From positions 200,181 to 264,180 of the forward strand of contig NZ_JARXRM010000043.1 of assembly GCF_029887875.1 (NCBI RefSeq): a stretch of DNA of 64,000 nucleotides, in the 5' to 3' direction. Below are positions 1 through 8,571 of this stretch, piece by piece. How positions within the stretch are numbered: the first letter of the stretch is position 1; each line of letters opens with the position of its first letter. This DNA comes from Luteimonas endophytica (lineage in GTDB: Bacteria > Pseudomonadota > Gammaproteobacteria > Xanthomonadales > Xanthomonadaceae). A program made the position numbers and the translations under genes. Below the pieces are notes generated by a model, which saw only the letters and a program-made list of their open reading frames with translations, was not told the DNA's origin and searched no databases.

Positions 1-1
1 G

Positions 2-52
2 GCGCCGCCCGCACCGCGCGCCGCGACGGCGCGGGCCGGGGAGGGCGCCTGA
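2..52 (+). CDS. 3' end of an upstream gene (partial)
   Basis: An open frame enters from the left edge and ends with TGA at 50-52; that stop shares its last base with the ATG of the next gene (TGATG). Only 16 residues, rich in Ala, Pro and Arg, are visible. In DUF3325 loci the gene before is often a PepSY-domain membrane protein of a siderophore-uptake cluster, which would fit, but nothing in these few residues can confirm it. The one-base overlap implies translational coupling with the DUF3325 gene. Confidence 0.4.
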   Translation, partial: APPAPRAATARAGEGA

Positions 53-318
53 TGATCGCCCTCGGAATCGTCCTGCTGGTGGCGGGCTGGTGGCTGCTCG
101 CCGCCGCGATGCCGCCGCGCGACCCGCCGCCCGTGGCCCGCCGGCACCGGTTGCGGTTGGCCGGCGCCATCGCGCTCGCCGCCAGCCTGCCCTGCTTCCT
201 GGTCCCCATCGGGGTCGAGCAGGGGCCGGTGTTCTGGGCCGCGGCGCTGATGCTGGCGGCGATGGCGGTCGCGCTGGTGCGTGCGCTGCGCGGGGGCGGC
301 CGGCCGCGCCGCGGCTGA
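52..318 (+). CDS. DUF3325-like small inner-membrane protein
   Basis: An 88-residue protein with three hydrophobic segments (about residues 3-20, 34-53 and 58-78) separated by short Arg-rich loops. The opening Met-Ile-Ala-Leu, the 'AMP' after the first helix and the overall size match my recollection of DUF3325, a small protein usually found after a PepSY-associated membrane protein in TonB/siderophore loci. Its biochemical role is unknown. The start at 52 overlaps the stop of the preceding gene. Family assignment is by eye. Confidence 0.6.
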   Translation: MIALGIVLLVAGWWLLAAAMPPRDPPPVARRHRLRLAGAIALAASLPCFLVPIGVEQGPVFWAAALMLAAMAVALVRALRGGGRPRRG

Positions 319-372
319 CGGCGCGCCACCGGTTCGGCCGGCGTTGCGCCGGCGCGCGGTAGAATCGCGCCC

Positions 373-1323
373 ATGGACATCGTCCTTGCCAACCCCCGCG
401 GCTTCTGCGCCGGCGTCGATCGCGCGATCGAGATCGTCAAGCGCGCACTGGAAACCCTGGGCGCGCCGATCTACGTCCGCCACGAGGTGGTGCACAACCG
501 CTACGTGGTCGAGGACCTGCGCCGCCGCGGCGCGGTTTTCGTCGAGGAGCTGCACGAGGTGCCGGACGGCGCCACGGTGATCTTCAGCGCCCACGGGGTC
601 TCGCAGGCGGTGCGCAGCGAGGCGGAGCGCCGTGGCCTGAAGGTCTTCGACGCCACCTGCCCGCTGGTGACCAAGGTGCACCTGGAGGTGTCGCGGCATT
701 GCCGTGCCGGACGCGACGTGGTGCTGATCGGCCACGCCGGCCATCCCGAGGTCGAAGGCACGATGGGGCAGTGGCGGCGCGAGGCCGGTTCGGGCGCGAT
801 CTATCTGGTGGAGGATCTGGACGACGTGGCCGCGCTGGCGCCCGGCCAGCCGGACAACCTCGCCTACACCACCCAGACCACGCTCTCGGTGGACGACACC
901 CGCGACATCATCGCCGCGCTGCGGGCCAGGTTTCCCGCCATGCAGGGGCCGAAGAACGACGACATCTGCTACGCCACCCAGAACCGCCAGGACGCGGTAC
1001 GCCAGCTGGCGCGGCAGTGCGACCTGGTGCTGGTGGTCGGCTCGCCCAACAGTTCCAACTCCAACCGCCTGCGCGAGCTGGCCGAGCGCGACGGCGTCGA
1101 AGCCCACCTCGTCGACGGAGCCAGCGAGATCGACCCGGCATGGCTGGCCGGGCGCCGCCACGTCGGCGTCACCGCCGGCGCCTCGGCCCCGGACGTGCTG
1201 GTTCAGGGAGTGCTGCAGCGCCTGCACGAGCTGGGCGCCGGAGGGGTCCGCGAGCTGAACGGCGAGCCGGAAAACATGGTCTTCGCCCTGCCCAGGGAGC
1301 TGCGGGTCCAGCTGGTCGACTGA
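373..1323 (+). CDS. ispH: 4-hydroxy-3-methylbut-2-enyl diphosphate reductase
   Basis: IspH (LytB) reduces HMBPP to IPP and DMAPP, the last step of the non-mevalonate isoprenoid pathway, using a [4Fe-4S] cluster. The 316-residue length is normal. The three cluster cysteines are visible: C12 in [11 protein letters not shown], one in [11 protein letters not shown], and one in [11 protein letters not shown]. The substrate-binding stretch [14 protein letters not shown], the SxN motif in [12 protein letters not shown], and [12 protein letters not shown] near the C-terminus are all present. A TAGAAT -10-like hexamer lies at 360-365, so the mRNA leader would be very short. Confidence 0.96.
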   Translation: MDIVLANPRGFCAGVDRAIEIVKRALETLGAPIYVRHEVVHNRYVVEDLRRRGAVFVEELHEVPDGATVIFSAHGVSQAVRSEAERRGLKVFDATCPLVTKVHLEVSRHCRAGRDVVLIGHAGHPEVEGTMGQWRREAGSGAIYLVEDLDDVAALAPGQPDNLAYTTQTTLSVDDTRDIIAALRARFPAMQGPKNDDICYATQNRQDAVRQLARQCDLVLVVGSPNSSNSNRLRELAERDGVEAHLVDGASEIDPAWLAGRRHVGVTAGASAPDVLVQGVLQRLHELGAGGVRELNGEPENMVFALPRELRVQLVD

Positions 1324-1390
1324 TCGCCGACCCGCTAGAATGCGCCTCCCCGGGCTCCCGCCGTCGTGCGGCGCGGTCCCGGAACCCAAT

Positions 1391-1466
1391 GCCGGAATAG
1401 CTCAGTTGGTAGAGCGGCGCATTCGTAATGCGTAGGTCGTAGGTTCGAATCCTATTTCCGGCACCA
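1391..1466 (+). tRNA. tRNA-Thr (anticodon CGT)
   Basis: A complete cloverleaf can be folded. The acceptor stem is GCCGGAA/TTCCGGC, the D-arm is GCTC...GAGC, and the anticodon stem GCGCA/TGCGT carries loop TTCGTAA with anticodon CGT at 1424-1426. The T-arm contains GGTTCGAATCC, the discriminator is A, and CCA is encoded at 1464-1466. It reads ACG codons. A TAGAAT -10-like box at 1336-1341 lies about 50 bp upstream. There is no sign of an integrated element at its 3' end. Confidence 0.97.
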
Positions 1467-1515
1467 GATCCAGGACCGGCGGTTGCCGCCGGTGGCCCGA
1501 AGCGGTCGTGAGGTG

Positions 1516-1785
1516 ATGCAGTTGGAACCGATTGCGCTCGAAGACCTCGCCCTGCTCGAAGTCCTGGTCCGCATCGACCAGCGTGCCGATCTGGTCGAAG
1601 GCGATACCGAAGTGGTCAAGCGGCTCGTCGAAAGCGGCCTTGCCGAGAAAGGCGACGGCGAGCTCACCCTGACGGTGGCAGGCGTGGAGATGTGCAAGTC
1701 CCTGCAGCACCGCGCCGCTGCCGACGCCCAGGCCGAGCGCATCCGCAGGGAACGCAGCGCCGGCCTGGACGACGCCGCCGCCTGA
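1516..1785 (+). CDS. small hypothetical protein
   Basis: I do not recognise this 89-residue acidic protein. The ATG at 1516 was chosen because GAGGTG sits just before it; an in-frame start at 1483 would run back towards the tRNA. The predicted product is helical and Glu/Asp-rich with an Arg-rich stretch near the end, with no signal peptide or membrane segment. It follows tRNA-Thr in the same direction by 49 bp and may be expressed by read-through. Confidence 0.55.
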   Translation: MQLEPIALEDLALLEVLVRIDQRADLVEGDTEVVKRLVESGLAEKGDGELTLTVAGVEMCKSLQHRAAADAQAERIRRERSAGLDDAAA

Positions 1786-1971
1786 GCGAAGCCCGCCGGC
1801 CGCACCGGCGCTGCCCGCCGCATCCGGCGAAGCGGGTTCCGGCCCGGCCGGGGGTCGTGTTCCGCCGTTCGCGCGACCCCGGTCATGGATTCATCGATCC
1901 GACATCCGCGTTTCACCGGGTGTACGCGAAGGCGCGGGCATCATGCGGCACCCCGGCCGCGACCCTAAGGC

Positions 1972-2268
1972 ATGAACCGCGAACGCATCGACATCTACCT
2001 GACCGCCGACGGCGACGGCTATCTGGTCGCCGCCGCCGGTACCCGCCTCGCCGCGGAACTGGTCGCGGCGCTCGGCGGGCTGCGCCACGGCTGGACCCAG
2101 GATGTCGGCGCGGCCGCGAAGCTGCCCGGATGGCGCGCGGTGCGCCGCGACCTCGACGCCTGCGGCTACAGCATCCTCCCGGACACCGACTTCGCCGCGC
2201 TGCTGCTGGCGCCCCGCCTGCAGACGCCGACCGTGGTCGATCCGGCGCAGCGCACCGAGGCGGCCTGA
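1972..2268 (+). CDS. small hypothetical protein
   Basis: A 98-residue protein that I do not recognise. It starts MNRERIDIYLTADGDGYLVAA and shows an alternating hydrophobic pattern suggesting a small alpha/beta fold. It has no signal peptide, membrane helix or cysteine pair of note. It stands alone between the tRNA-linked gene and radA, with about 190 bp of untranslated DNA before it. Codon use is the same GC-rich style as its neighbours, which supports it as real. Confidence 0.55.
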   Translation: MNRERIDIYLTADGDGYLVAAAGTRLAAELVAALGGLRHGWTQDVGAAAKLPGWRAVRRDLDACGYSILPDTDFAALLLAPRLQTPTVVDPAQRTEAA

Positions 2269-2424
2269 GCGCGGCCGGCGCAGAGGCCGTCCGCCGCGGC
2301 GCATCGCCACGCAGCGGTCGCCCAGCGCCGTGCCGCGAGCGCTGACCGCGAGCGGCCGGCCGCGGTCTCGCATCGCGCGACCGCCGCCCGCTACCCTGTG
2401 GTCCTTTTCCGCCGGTACCCGCGC

Positions 2425-3837
2425 ATGGCCAGACCCGCCGCCAAGCCCCCGTCCAGGGCCCGCACCGCCTACGTCTGCTCCGAATGCGGCGCCGACCACG
2501 GCAAATGGCAGGGCCAGTGCGGCGAATGCGGCGCCTGGAACACCCTGAGCGAATTCGTGATCGAGCCGGCGGCGGCGGGCAAGGCCGGGCCGGCGTCGCG
2601 CCGCGGCGGCTGGGCCGGCAAGCTCGACGCGCCCAGGGTCACCGCGCTCAAGGACGTTCGCCACGGCGAGGACGCGCGGGTGTCCACGGGCATCGGCGAA
2701 CTCGATCGGGTGCTCGGCGGGGGGCTGGTAGAGGGCGCGGTGGTGCTGGTCGGCGGCGACCCCGGCATCGGCAAGTCCACACTGCTGCTGCAGGCGGTGG
2801 CGCGGATGGCAGCCACGCTGCCCAGCCTGTACGTCACCGGCGAGGAGTCGCTGGCGCAGGTGGCGGGGCGCGCGGCGCGGCTGGACCTGCCGCTCGACGG
2901 CCTGCAGGCCCTGGCCGAGACCGGTATCGAGACCATCCTCGAGCACGCCGCGGCGGCGCGGCCGCGGCTGATCGTCGCCGACTCGGTGCAGACCCTGTGG
3001 ACCGAATCGCTGACCGCGGCCCCCGGCTCGGTCAGCCAGGTGCGCGAGAGCGCCGCGCGCCTGGTCCGCTACGCCAAGGAAACCGGCACCGCGGTGTTCC
3101 TGGTCGGCCACGTCACCAAGGAGGGCGGCATCGCCGGGCCGCGGGTGCTCGAGCACATGGTCGACGCGGTGCTGTACTTCGAGGGCGAGAGCGGCAGCCG
3201 TTTCCGGGTGCTGCGCGCGTTCAAGAACCGCTTCGGCGCGGTCAACGAACTCGGCGTGTTCGCGATGGGCGACAAGGGCCTGAAGGAGGTGCCGAACCCG
3301 TCGGCGATCTTCCTCTCCGGCGGCAGCACCCCACAGCCGGGCAGCTGCGTGATGGTCACCCGCGAGGGCACGCGCCCGCTGCTGGTCGAGGTGCAGGCGC
3401 TGGTGGATGCCTCGCCGCTGTCGAACCCGCGCCGGGTGGCGGTGGGCCTGGAGCAGAACCGGCTGGCGATGCTGCTGGCGGTGCTGCACCGCCATGGCGG
3501 CATCGTCGTCGGCGACCAGGACGTGTTCGTGAACGTGGTCGGCGGGATCCGCGTGCAGGAGACCGCCGCCGACCTGCCGGTGCTGCTGGCGGTGCTGTCC
3601 TCGCTGCACGACCGGCCGCTGCCGGAGAAGACCGTCGCCTTCGGCGAGGTCGGCCTGTCCGGCGAGATCCGCCCGGTCCCCAACGGCGAGGAGCGGCTGC
3701 GCGAGGCCGCCACCCACGGCTTCCGCCGCGCCATCGTGCCCAAGGCGAACGCGCCGAAGTCCGGTGCCTTCAAGGGTCTCGAGGTCATCGCCGTCGAGCG
3801 CCTGTCCGAAGCCCTCGAGCACACCAGTTCCGCCTAG
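2425..3837 (+). CDS. radA: DNA repair protein RadA
   Basis: RadA/Sms is a RecA-like ATPase that drives branch migration and processing of recombination intermediates. The 470-residue protein has the N-terminal C4 zinc finger (CSECG...CGECG), a Walker A (GGDPGIGKSTLLLQ), the RadA-specific KNRFG motif in AFKNRFGAVNELG, and a C-terminal Lon-like domain (VGLSGEIRPVPNGEERL). The start at 2425 (MARPAAK) is preferred over an upstream in-frame codon at 2398. A GC-rich spacer with repeats follows the stop. Confidence 0.96.
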   Translation: MARPAAKPPSRARTAYVCSECGADHGKWQGQCGECGAWNTLSEFVIEPAAAGKAGPASRRGGWAGKLDAPRVTALKDVRHGEDARVSTGIGELDRVLGGGLVEGAVVLVGGDPGIGKSTLLLQAVARMAATLPSLYVTGEESLAQVAGRAARLDLPLDGLQALAETGIETILEHAAAARPRLIVADSVQTLWTESLTAAPGSVSQVRESAARLVRYAKETGTAVFLVGHVTKEGGIAGPRVLEHMVDAVLYFEGESGSRFRVLRAFKNRFGAVNELGVFAMGDKGLKEVPNPSAIFLSGGSTPQPGSCVMVTREGTRPLLVEVQALVDASPLSNPRRVAVGLEQNRLAMLLAVLHRHGGIVVGDQDVFVNVVGGIRVQETAADLPVLLAVLSSLHDRPLPEKTVAFGEVGLSGEIRPVPNGEERLREAATHGFRRAIVPKANAPKSGAFKGLEVIAVERLSEALEHTSSA

Positions 3838-3931
3838 CCCAGCTTCCGTAGGAACGGCCCACGGCCGCGAAGGCCGCGGAAGGCTCCGGCCGGGTTGGCG
3901 GTGGTCTCCGTCTCGGCCGGCGGCGCGGGCT

Positions 3932-3953
3932 TTCGCGTGCATGGCACGCGCCT
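3932..3953 (-). repeat. REP-like element, inverted copy
   Basis: A 22-base stretch which, read on the minus strand, matches 12914-12935 at 21 of 22 positions. The shared core GCGTGCCATGCACGCGAA contains the near-palindrome CGTGCCATGCACG. A more divergent unit with the same plan (GTAGGAACGGCC... then GCGAAGGCCGCGG) lies at 3847-3882. Such 'TGTAGGAGCG' families are common between genes in Lysobacteraceae and Pseudomonas. The 228-bp spacer 3838-4065 holds nothing else that I recognise. Confidence 0.6.
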
Positions 3954-4065
3954 GCCGGGATGCGGCTGCCGTCGTCGTCCGGTGCTCGCGGTGCGGAGGC
4001 GCGGCCCATCGCCGCGGAGGCCCGCACGGTGCAAGGCGGCGCACGCGGGGAGGATCCCGCCGGGA

Positions 4066-4854
4066 TCAGCCCCGCTGCAGCAACAGCTCCAGGACGAACT
4101 TGCTGCCGAAGAACGCCAGCACCAGCAGCGCCATCGCGGTCAGGGTCCAGCCGATCGCGCGGTTGCCGCGCCAGCCGTAGCGCCAGCGCCCGACCAGCAG
4201 CGCACCGAACACCAGCCACGACAGCACGCTGAGCAGGGTCTTGTGGATCAGGTGCTGGGCCAGCAGGTCGTGGACGAACAGCATGCCGGTCAGCAGGGTC
4301 GCGCTGAGCATTACGAAGCCCGCGGCCACGGTGCGAAACAGCAGCGACTCGAGTTCGGTCAGCGGCGGCAGGGCGTGCAGCCAGCGATGGAACTCGCGGC
4401 GGCGCAGCGCCCGCTCCTGCGCCCACAGCAGCAGCGCCAGCAGCGCCGCGACCGCGAGCGTGGCGTAGGCGAGCAGCGCGAACCAGGCGTGCAATTGCAG
4501 CCGCCAGTCGAGTCCTTCCGCGCTGGCGGTGCCGGCGCCGGCATGGATCGCTACTGTGGCCGCGGCGATCGGAAAGACCAGCACGCCCAGCGCCGCGGTA
4601 TGGCCGCGGGTGGCATAGAGCAGGGTCAGCGCCGCCATCCCCAGGCCGACCAGCGACAGCGCCGCGAAGAAGTGCAGGTCCGCGCCGCCGATCGCATGCC
4701 AGTCCCGCAGGTGCACCGCGGCATGCGCCAGCACCGCCGCCGCCGCCGGCGCCGCCCAGGCGGCCATCGCCGGGCGCGCGTCGCGCATCACCGTGCGCAC
4801 CAGCAGTGCCGAGGCCAGCAGATACAGGACGGCGGCGATGAGAACGATTGTCAT
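4066..4854 (-). CDS. CcsA-like cytochrome c assembly membrane protein
   Basis: A 262-residue polytopic membrane protein with about eight hydrophobic helices. It resembles the 'cytochrome c assembly protein' family (YpjD/CcsA/CcmC superfamily) that is commonly divergent from ffh in Xanthomonadaceae. Likely haem-ligand histidines lie in loops, for example AAVHLRDWHA, HAWFALLAYA and HDLLAQHLIHKTLLS. The start at 4854 (MTIVLIAAVLY) gives the first helix directly; an upstream in-frame codon at 4887 is less likely. A role in haem handling is inferred from the family only. Confidence 0.8.
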   Translation of the reverse strand: MTIVLIAAVLYLLASALLVRTVMRDARPAMAAWAAPAAAAVLAHAAVHLRDWHAIGGADLHFFAALSLVGLGMAALTLLYATRGHTAALGVLVFPIAAATVAIHAGAGTASAEGLDWRLQLHAWFALLAYATLAVAALLALLLWAQERALRRREFHRWLHALPPLTELESLLFRTVAAGFVMLSATLLTGMLFVHDLLAQHLIHKTLLSVLSWLVFGALLVGRWRYGWRGNRAIGWTLTAMALLVLAFFGSKFVLELLLQRG

Positions 4855-5083
4855 CGGCAGAGTGTCGCACATGCCGGGTCCGCCCACATGGGCCGGAACG
4901 CACCGGCGGGGCGGGTCCGCGACGCGCGGATCGCTGGTCTTCAGGCCACCCCGCGGCGTGCTGCACGGCTGGATGGTTCGCCGGCTCGGGGTGCCGGTGG
5001 CCCGGCCGGGTGGAAGGGCGCCTGCTTGTAGAGACGCGCTGACGGCACGGCCCGACCGCGGCGGGGCACGGAGGGCCGCACGC

Positions 5084-5089
5084 TATAAT
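5084..5089 (+). promoter_or_regulatory. -10 box of the ffh promoter
   Basis: A perfect TATAAT inside CGCTATAATCGG, 30 bp before the ffh start. No good TTGACA lies 17 bp upstream. Very similar -10 boxes without clear -35 elements precede rpsP (TACAAT, 9642-9647) and rplS (TACAAT, 11451-11456) in this window, suggesting a shared core-promoter style for translation genes. Confidence 0.5.
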
Positions 5090-5118
5090 CGGCGACCGCC
5101 CTACCGTTGCGACCGAGC

Positions 5119-6489
5119 ATGTTCGAGTCCCTGACCCAGCGCCTGTCCGGCACCATGGAGCGCCTGCGCGGGCGCGGCCGCCTGACCGAGGAGAACATCC
5201 GCGAGGCCACCCGCGAGGTGCGCATCGCCCTGCTCGAGGCCGACGTGGCGCTGCCGGTGGTGCAGGCCCTGATCGAGCGCATCAAGGTGCGCGCGGTCGG
5301 CCAGGAGGTGCTGAAGTCGCTGACCCCCGGGCAGGCGCTGATCAAGGTGGTGCGCGACGAACTCACCGCGGTGATGGGCGCGCAGGCCACCGAGCTCGAT
5401 CTCAACGTGCCGGCGCCGGCGGTGATCCTGATGGCCGGCCTGCAGGGCGCGGGCAAGACCACCACGGTCGGCAAGCTCGCCAAGCACCTCAAGGAGCGTC
5501 GCAAGAAGAAGGTGATGGTGGTCAGCGCGGACGTGTACCGCCCGGCCGCGATCGAGCAGCTCAGGACCCTGGCCGCCCAGGTCGACGTGGCGTTCTTCGC
5601 CTCGGACGCGTCGCAGCAGCCGGTCGACATCGTCCGCGCCGCGATCGACGACGCGCGCCGCTCCTACGTGGACGTGCTGATCGTCGATACCGCCGGCCGG
5701 CTCGCCATCGACGAGGCGATGATGGCCGAGATCAAGGCGCTGCACGCCGCGGTCGCGCCGGTCGAGACGCTGTTCGTGGTCGACGCGATGACCGGTCAGG
5801 ATGCCGCCAACACCGCCAAGGCCTTCAGCGAGGCGCTGCCGCTGACCGGCGTGGTGCTGACCAAGACCGACGGCGACGCCCGCGGCGGCGCGGCGCTGAG
5901 CGTGCGCTACATCACCGGCCGGCCGATCAAGTTCATCGGCACCGGGGAAAAGGTCGACGGCCTGGACGTGTTCCACCCGGACCGCGTGGCCAGCCGCATT
6001 CTCGACATGGGCGACGTGCTGTCGCTGGTCGAGCAGGTCGAGCAGCAGGTCGACAAGGACAAGGCTTCGAGGCTCGCCGAGAAGGTCGCCAAGGGCAAGA
6101 AGTTCGACCTCAACGACATGCGCGAGCAGCTCGACCAGATGCAGAACATGGGCGGCATCGCCGGGCTGATGGACAAGCTGCCCGGCATCGGCCAGGTCCC
6201 CGAGCACATGAAGCAACAGGTCACCGGCAAGGAAGTGCCGCGGATGATCGCCATCATCAATTCGATGACCAAGAAGGAGCGGCGCAACCCGGGGCTGCTC
6301 AACGGCTCGCGCCGGGCGCGCATCGCGCGCGGCTCCGGCACCACCCCCGCCGACGTCAACCGCCTGATGAAGCAGTACCAGCAGATGGAGAAGATGATGG
6401 GCAAGATGGCCCGCGGCGGCATGAAGGGCATGATGCGCGGGCTGCAGGGGATGATGGGCGGCCGCGGCGGCGGCATGCCATTCCGCTGA
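5119..6489 (+). CDS. ffh: signal recognition particle protein Ffh
   Basis: Ffh is the SRP54 GTPase that binds 4.5S RNA and signal sequences and delivers ribosomes to FtsY. The 456-residue protein has the N domain, the G domain with GLQGAGKTTTVGKLA (G1), DTAGRL (G3) and TKTDGDARGGAALS (G4/G5), and a methionine-rich M domain ending in repeated Met-Gly-Gly segments. The ATG at 5119 (MFESLTQRLSG) is the conserved family start; an in-frame TTG at 5107 would add four residues and is rejected. Confidence 0.97.
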   Translation: MFESLTQRLSGTMERLRGRGRLTEENIREATREVRIALLEADVALPVVQALIERIKVRAVGQEVLKSLTPGQALIKVVRDELTAVMGAQATELDLNVPAPAVILMAGLQGAGKTTTVGKLAKHLKERRKKKVMVVSADVYRPAAIEQLRTLAAQVDVAFFASDASQQPVDIVRAAIDDARRSYVDVLIVDTAGRLAIDEAMMAEIKALHAAVAPVETLFVVDAMTGQDAANTAKAFSEALPLTGVVLTKTDGDARGGAALSVRYITGRPIKFIGTGEKVDGLDVFHPDRVASRILDMGDVLSLVEQVEQQVDKDKASRLAEKVAKGKKFDLNDMREQLDQMQNMGGIAGLMDKLPGIGQVPEHMKQQVTGKEVPRMIAIINSMTKKERRNPGLLNGSRRARIARGSGTTPADVNRLMKQYQQMEKMMGKMARGGMKGMMRGLQGMMGGRGGGMPFR

Positions 6490-6509
6490 GCGGGCCCAGG
6501 GCCGTCGCG

Positions 6510-7310
6510 ATGACCACGGCCTGGAGCGACGGGCGCCCGGCGCCGGCCGCCGCGCTGCAGGCGCTGGCGCTGACCAACTACGGCCACTTCACCACCATGC
6601 AGGTGCGCGCCGGCGCGGTCCAGGGGCTGGACCTGCACCTGGCGCGGTTGCGCGAGGCGACGCGCGAACTGTTCGGCCGGGACCTGGATCCGGAACGCCT
6701 GCGCTCGGGCTGGCGCGGCGCGCTGGCCGCGGCGGGGGCCGCGGACTGCACCCTGCGCAGCACCGTGTTCCTCACCGGCGCCGACCCGCTGCAGCGCGAG
6801 ACCGGCGATGCCTCCGTGCAGGTGCTGGATGCCGTGTCCCCGGCGCGCGAGCCGGACGCGACGGCGCTGCGCGTGCGCAGCTGCCGTCATGTCCGCGCCG
6901 CGCCGCACCTCAAGCACGTCGGCACCTTCGCGCTGTTCCTCCACCGCCGGCTGGCGCTGCGGGAAGGCCTCGACGATGCCCTGTTCGTCGACGATCAGGG
7001 CACGGTGCTGGAGGGGACGCTTTGGAACCTCGGCTTCCTCGAAGCCGAGGGCGTGATCTGGCCCCGGGGCCCGGCTCTGCGCGGCATCGCCGAGCGCCTG
7101 CTGCAGGCCGGGCTGGCCGCGGCCGGCGTGCCGCAGGCCACGCGCCCGGTGGGACTGCGCGAGCTGGCCGGCTTCCGCGGCGCCTTCGCCTGCAACGCGC
7201 GCGGGGTGCAGGCGATCGGCGCCATCGACCAGGTGCGGTTCCCGGCCGGCGCCGACGCGGCGCGGCTGCCCCGCGAGGTGATGGAGCGACAACCATGGCA
7301 GCCGCTGTGA
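6510..7310 (+). CDS. class IV aminotransferase (PabC/D-amino-acid aminotransferase-like)
   Basis: A PLP-dependent fold-type IV protein of 266 residues, close to the size of aminodeoxychorismate lyase (PabC). The probable Schiff-base lysine lies in APHLKHVGTFA; the usual family acid is in VLEGTLWNLGF, and the C-terminal FACNARGVQAIGAID is typical. It starts 20 bp after ffh, so it may be read from the ffh transcript. Substrate cannot be told from sequence alone: PabC (folate) is most likely, a D-amino-acid or branched-chain enzyme less so. Confidence 0.75.
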   Translation: MTTAWSDGRPAPAAALQALALTNYGHFTTMQVRAGAVQGLDLHLARLREATRELFGRDLDPERLRSGWRGALAAAGAADCTLRSTVFLTGADPLQRETGDASVQVLDAVSPAREPDATALRVRSCRHVRAAPHLKHVGTFALFLHRRLALREGLDDALFVDDQGTVLEGTLWNLGFLEAEGVIWPRGPALRGIAERLLQAGLAAAGVPQATRPVGLRELAGFRGAFACNARGVQAIGAIDQVRFPAGADAARLPREVMERQPWQPL

Positions 7311-7453
7311 GGCGCCGCCAGCGGGCGCTGCCGGCCGCCCGCGGGATCGGGTAAGGTTCGGGCTCGCGCCGGAGCGATGCCCGAGGCAATCGCGGGGACC
7401 GGCATGACAGGGAACGCCGCGGCTCTCGTCGCGGCAGGGACAGGGGGAACGAC

Positions 7454-8569
7454 ATGCTCGACCAGACCACGGCGCCGCCCGACGGCGGCGACTCCGCGCC
7501 CGCGCCCGCTCCGGCGCCGGAGGAGGTACGTTACCGGCCACGCTTCGATGGCCGCGCCGGCGAGTTCTTCGGCATCTGGATCGTCAACCTGCTGCTGTCG
7601 ATCGTGACGCTCGGCATCTACTCGGCGTGGGCCAAGGTCCGTACCGAACGTTATTTCTACGGCAATACCAGCATCGCCGGTTCGGCGTTCGAATATCTGG
7701 CCGATCCGATCCGCATCCTCAAGGGCCGCCTGGTCGCCTACGCGGTGGTCATCGCGCTCGGCCTGAGTCTCCAGTTCCTGCCGGTGCTCTACTTCCTGCT
7801 GCTGTTGGCGGTGTTCGCCTGCATGCCGCTGATCGTGTTCATGGCCACGCGGTTCCGGGCGCACTATTCCGCCTGGCGCGGGCTGCGCTTCCGCTTCGTG
7901 CACAGCGGGCTGCAGGCCTATGGCCCGTTCATGGGCTGGCCGGTGCTTTCGGCGGTCACGCTCAGCCTGCTGTATCCGCTGATGAAGCGCAGGCAGCACG
8001 AGTACCTCGTCTCCGGGCACCGATTCGGTACCAGCGCGTTCCGCTTCGCTGCCGACTCCGGACCGTACTACGTCCCCTACGTGATCGCGCTGGTGGCCGC
8101 GGTGGGCGGCATGTGCCTGCTGCTGCTGGCGGCCGGGGCGGTCATCGCGCTGGCCGCCGCGACGGGCGGCGCCCCGACCGGCGAGCCGCCGGCCGCGACC
8201 GCGCTGGCGGCGACATCGACGTTCCTGCTCGCCTACCTGGGCATGTTCGGCGTGATGGTGTACCTGCGGGTCCGCTACGCCAACCTGCTCTGGAACAGCA
8301 CCCGGCTGGGCCAGCACCGCTTCGAATCCACCCTGAGCGCGCGCTGGGTGATGTGGCTCTACGCCAGCAACCTGGTGGCGGTGCTGTGCACCCTCGGCCT
8401 GGCGACCCCGTGGGCGATGATCCGGCTGGCACGCTACCGCGCCGCGTGCTTCGCGGTGGTGGTGAGCGGCGGGATCGAGGACTTCCTCGCCGAGGTGGAC
8501 GCCGAACGCGGCGCGATCGGCGCGGAGCTGTCCGACGCCCTCGACTACGGCGTCGAGCTGGGGATCTGA
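7454..8569 (+). CDS. DUF898 (YjgN-like) membrane protein
   Basis: A 371-residue inner-membrane protein with six or more hydrophobic helices. The opening FDGRAGEFFGIWIVNLLLSIVTLGIYSAWAKVR contains the hallmark 'G...F.I...N.....T.GiY.aWakvR' of DUF898/YjgN, which recurs near the C-terminus as VLCTLGLATPWAMIRLARYR. The first 20 residues are a Pro/Ala-rich cytoplasmic tail. It is followed two bases later by the M48 peptidase, an arrangement seen with this family, so the two are probably co-expressed. Function unknown. Confidence 0.85.
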   Translation: MLDQTTAPPDGGDSAPAPAPAPEEVRYRPRFDGRAGEFFGIWIVNLLLSIVTLGIYSAWAKVRTERYFYGNTSIAGSAFEYLADPIRILKGRLVAYAVVIALGLSLQFLPVLYFLLLLAVFACMPLIVFMATRFRAHYSAWRGLRFRFVHSGLQAYGPFMGWPVLSAVTLSLLYPLMKRRQHEYLVSGHRFGTSAFRFAADSGPYYVPYVIALVAAVGGMCLLLLAAGAVIALAAATGGAPTGEPPAATALAATSTFLLAYLGMFGVMVYLRVRYANLLWNSTRLGQHRFESTLSARWVMWLYASNLVAVLCTLGLATPWAMIRLARYRAACFAVVVSGGIEDFLAEVDAERGAIGAELSDALDYGVELGI

Positions 8570-8571
8570 AC

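Noticed and set aside
1391-1466. tRNA-Thr as an integration site
   Set aside because: No repeat of its 3' end was found elsewhere in the window and the flanking genes are core-like.
1891-4044. 717-codon open frame on the minus strand, antisense to radA
   Set aside because: It is a shadow of radA in GC-rich DNA: low-complexity His/Gln/Arg/Ala composition, no domain, and radA on the other strand has all family motifs.
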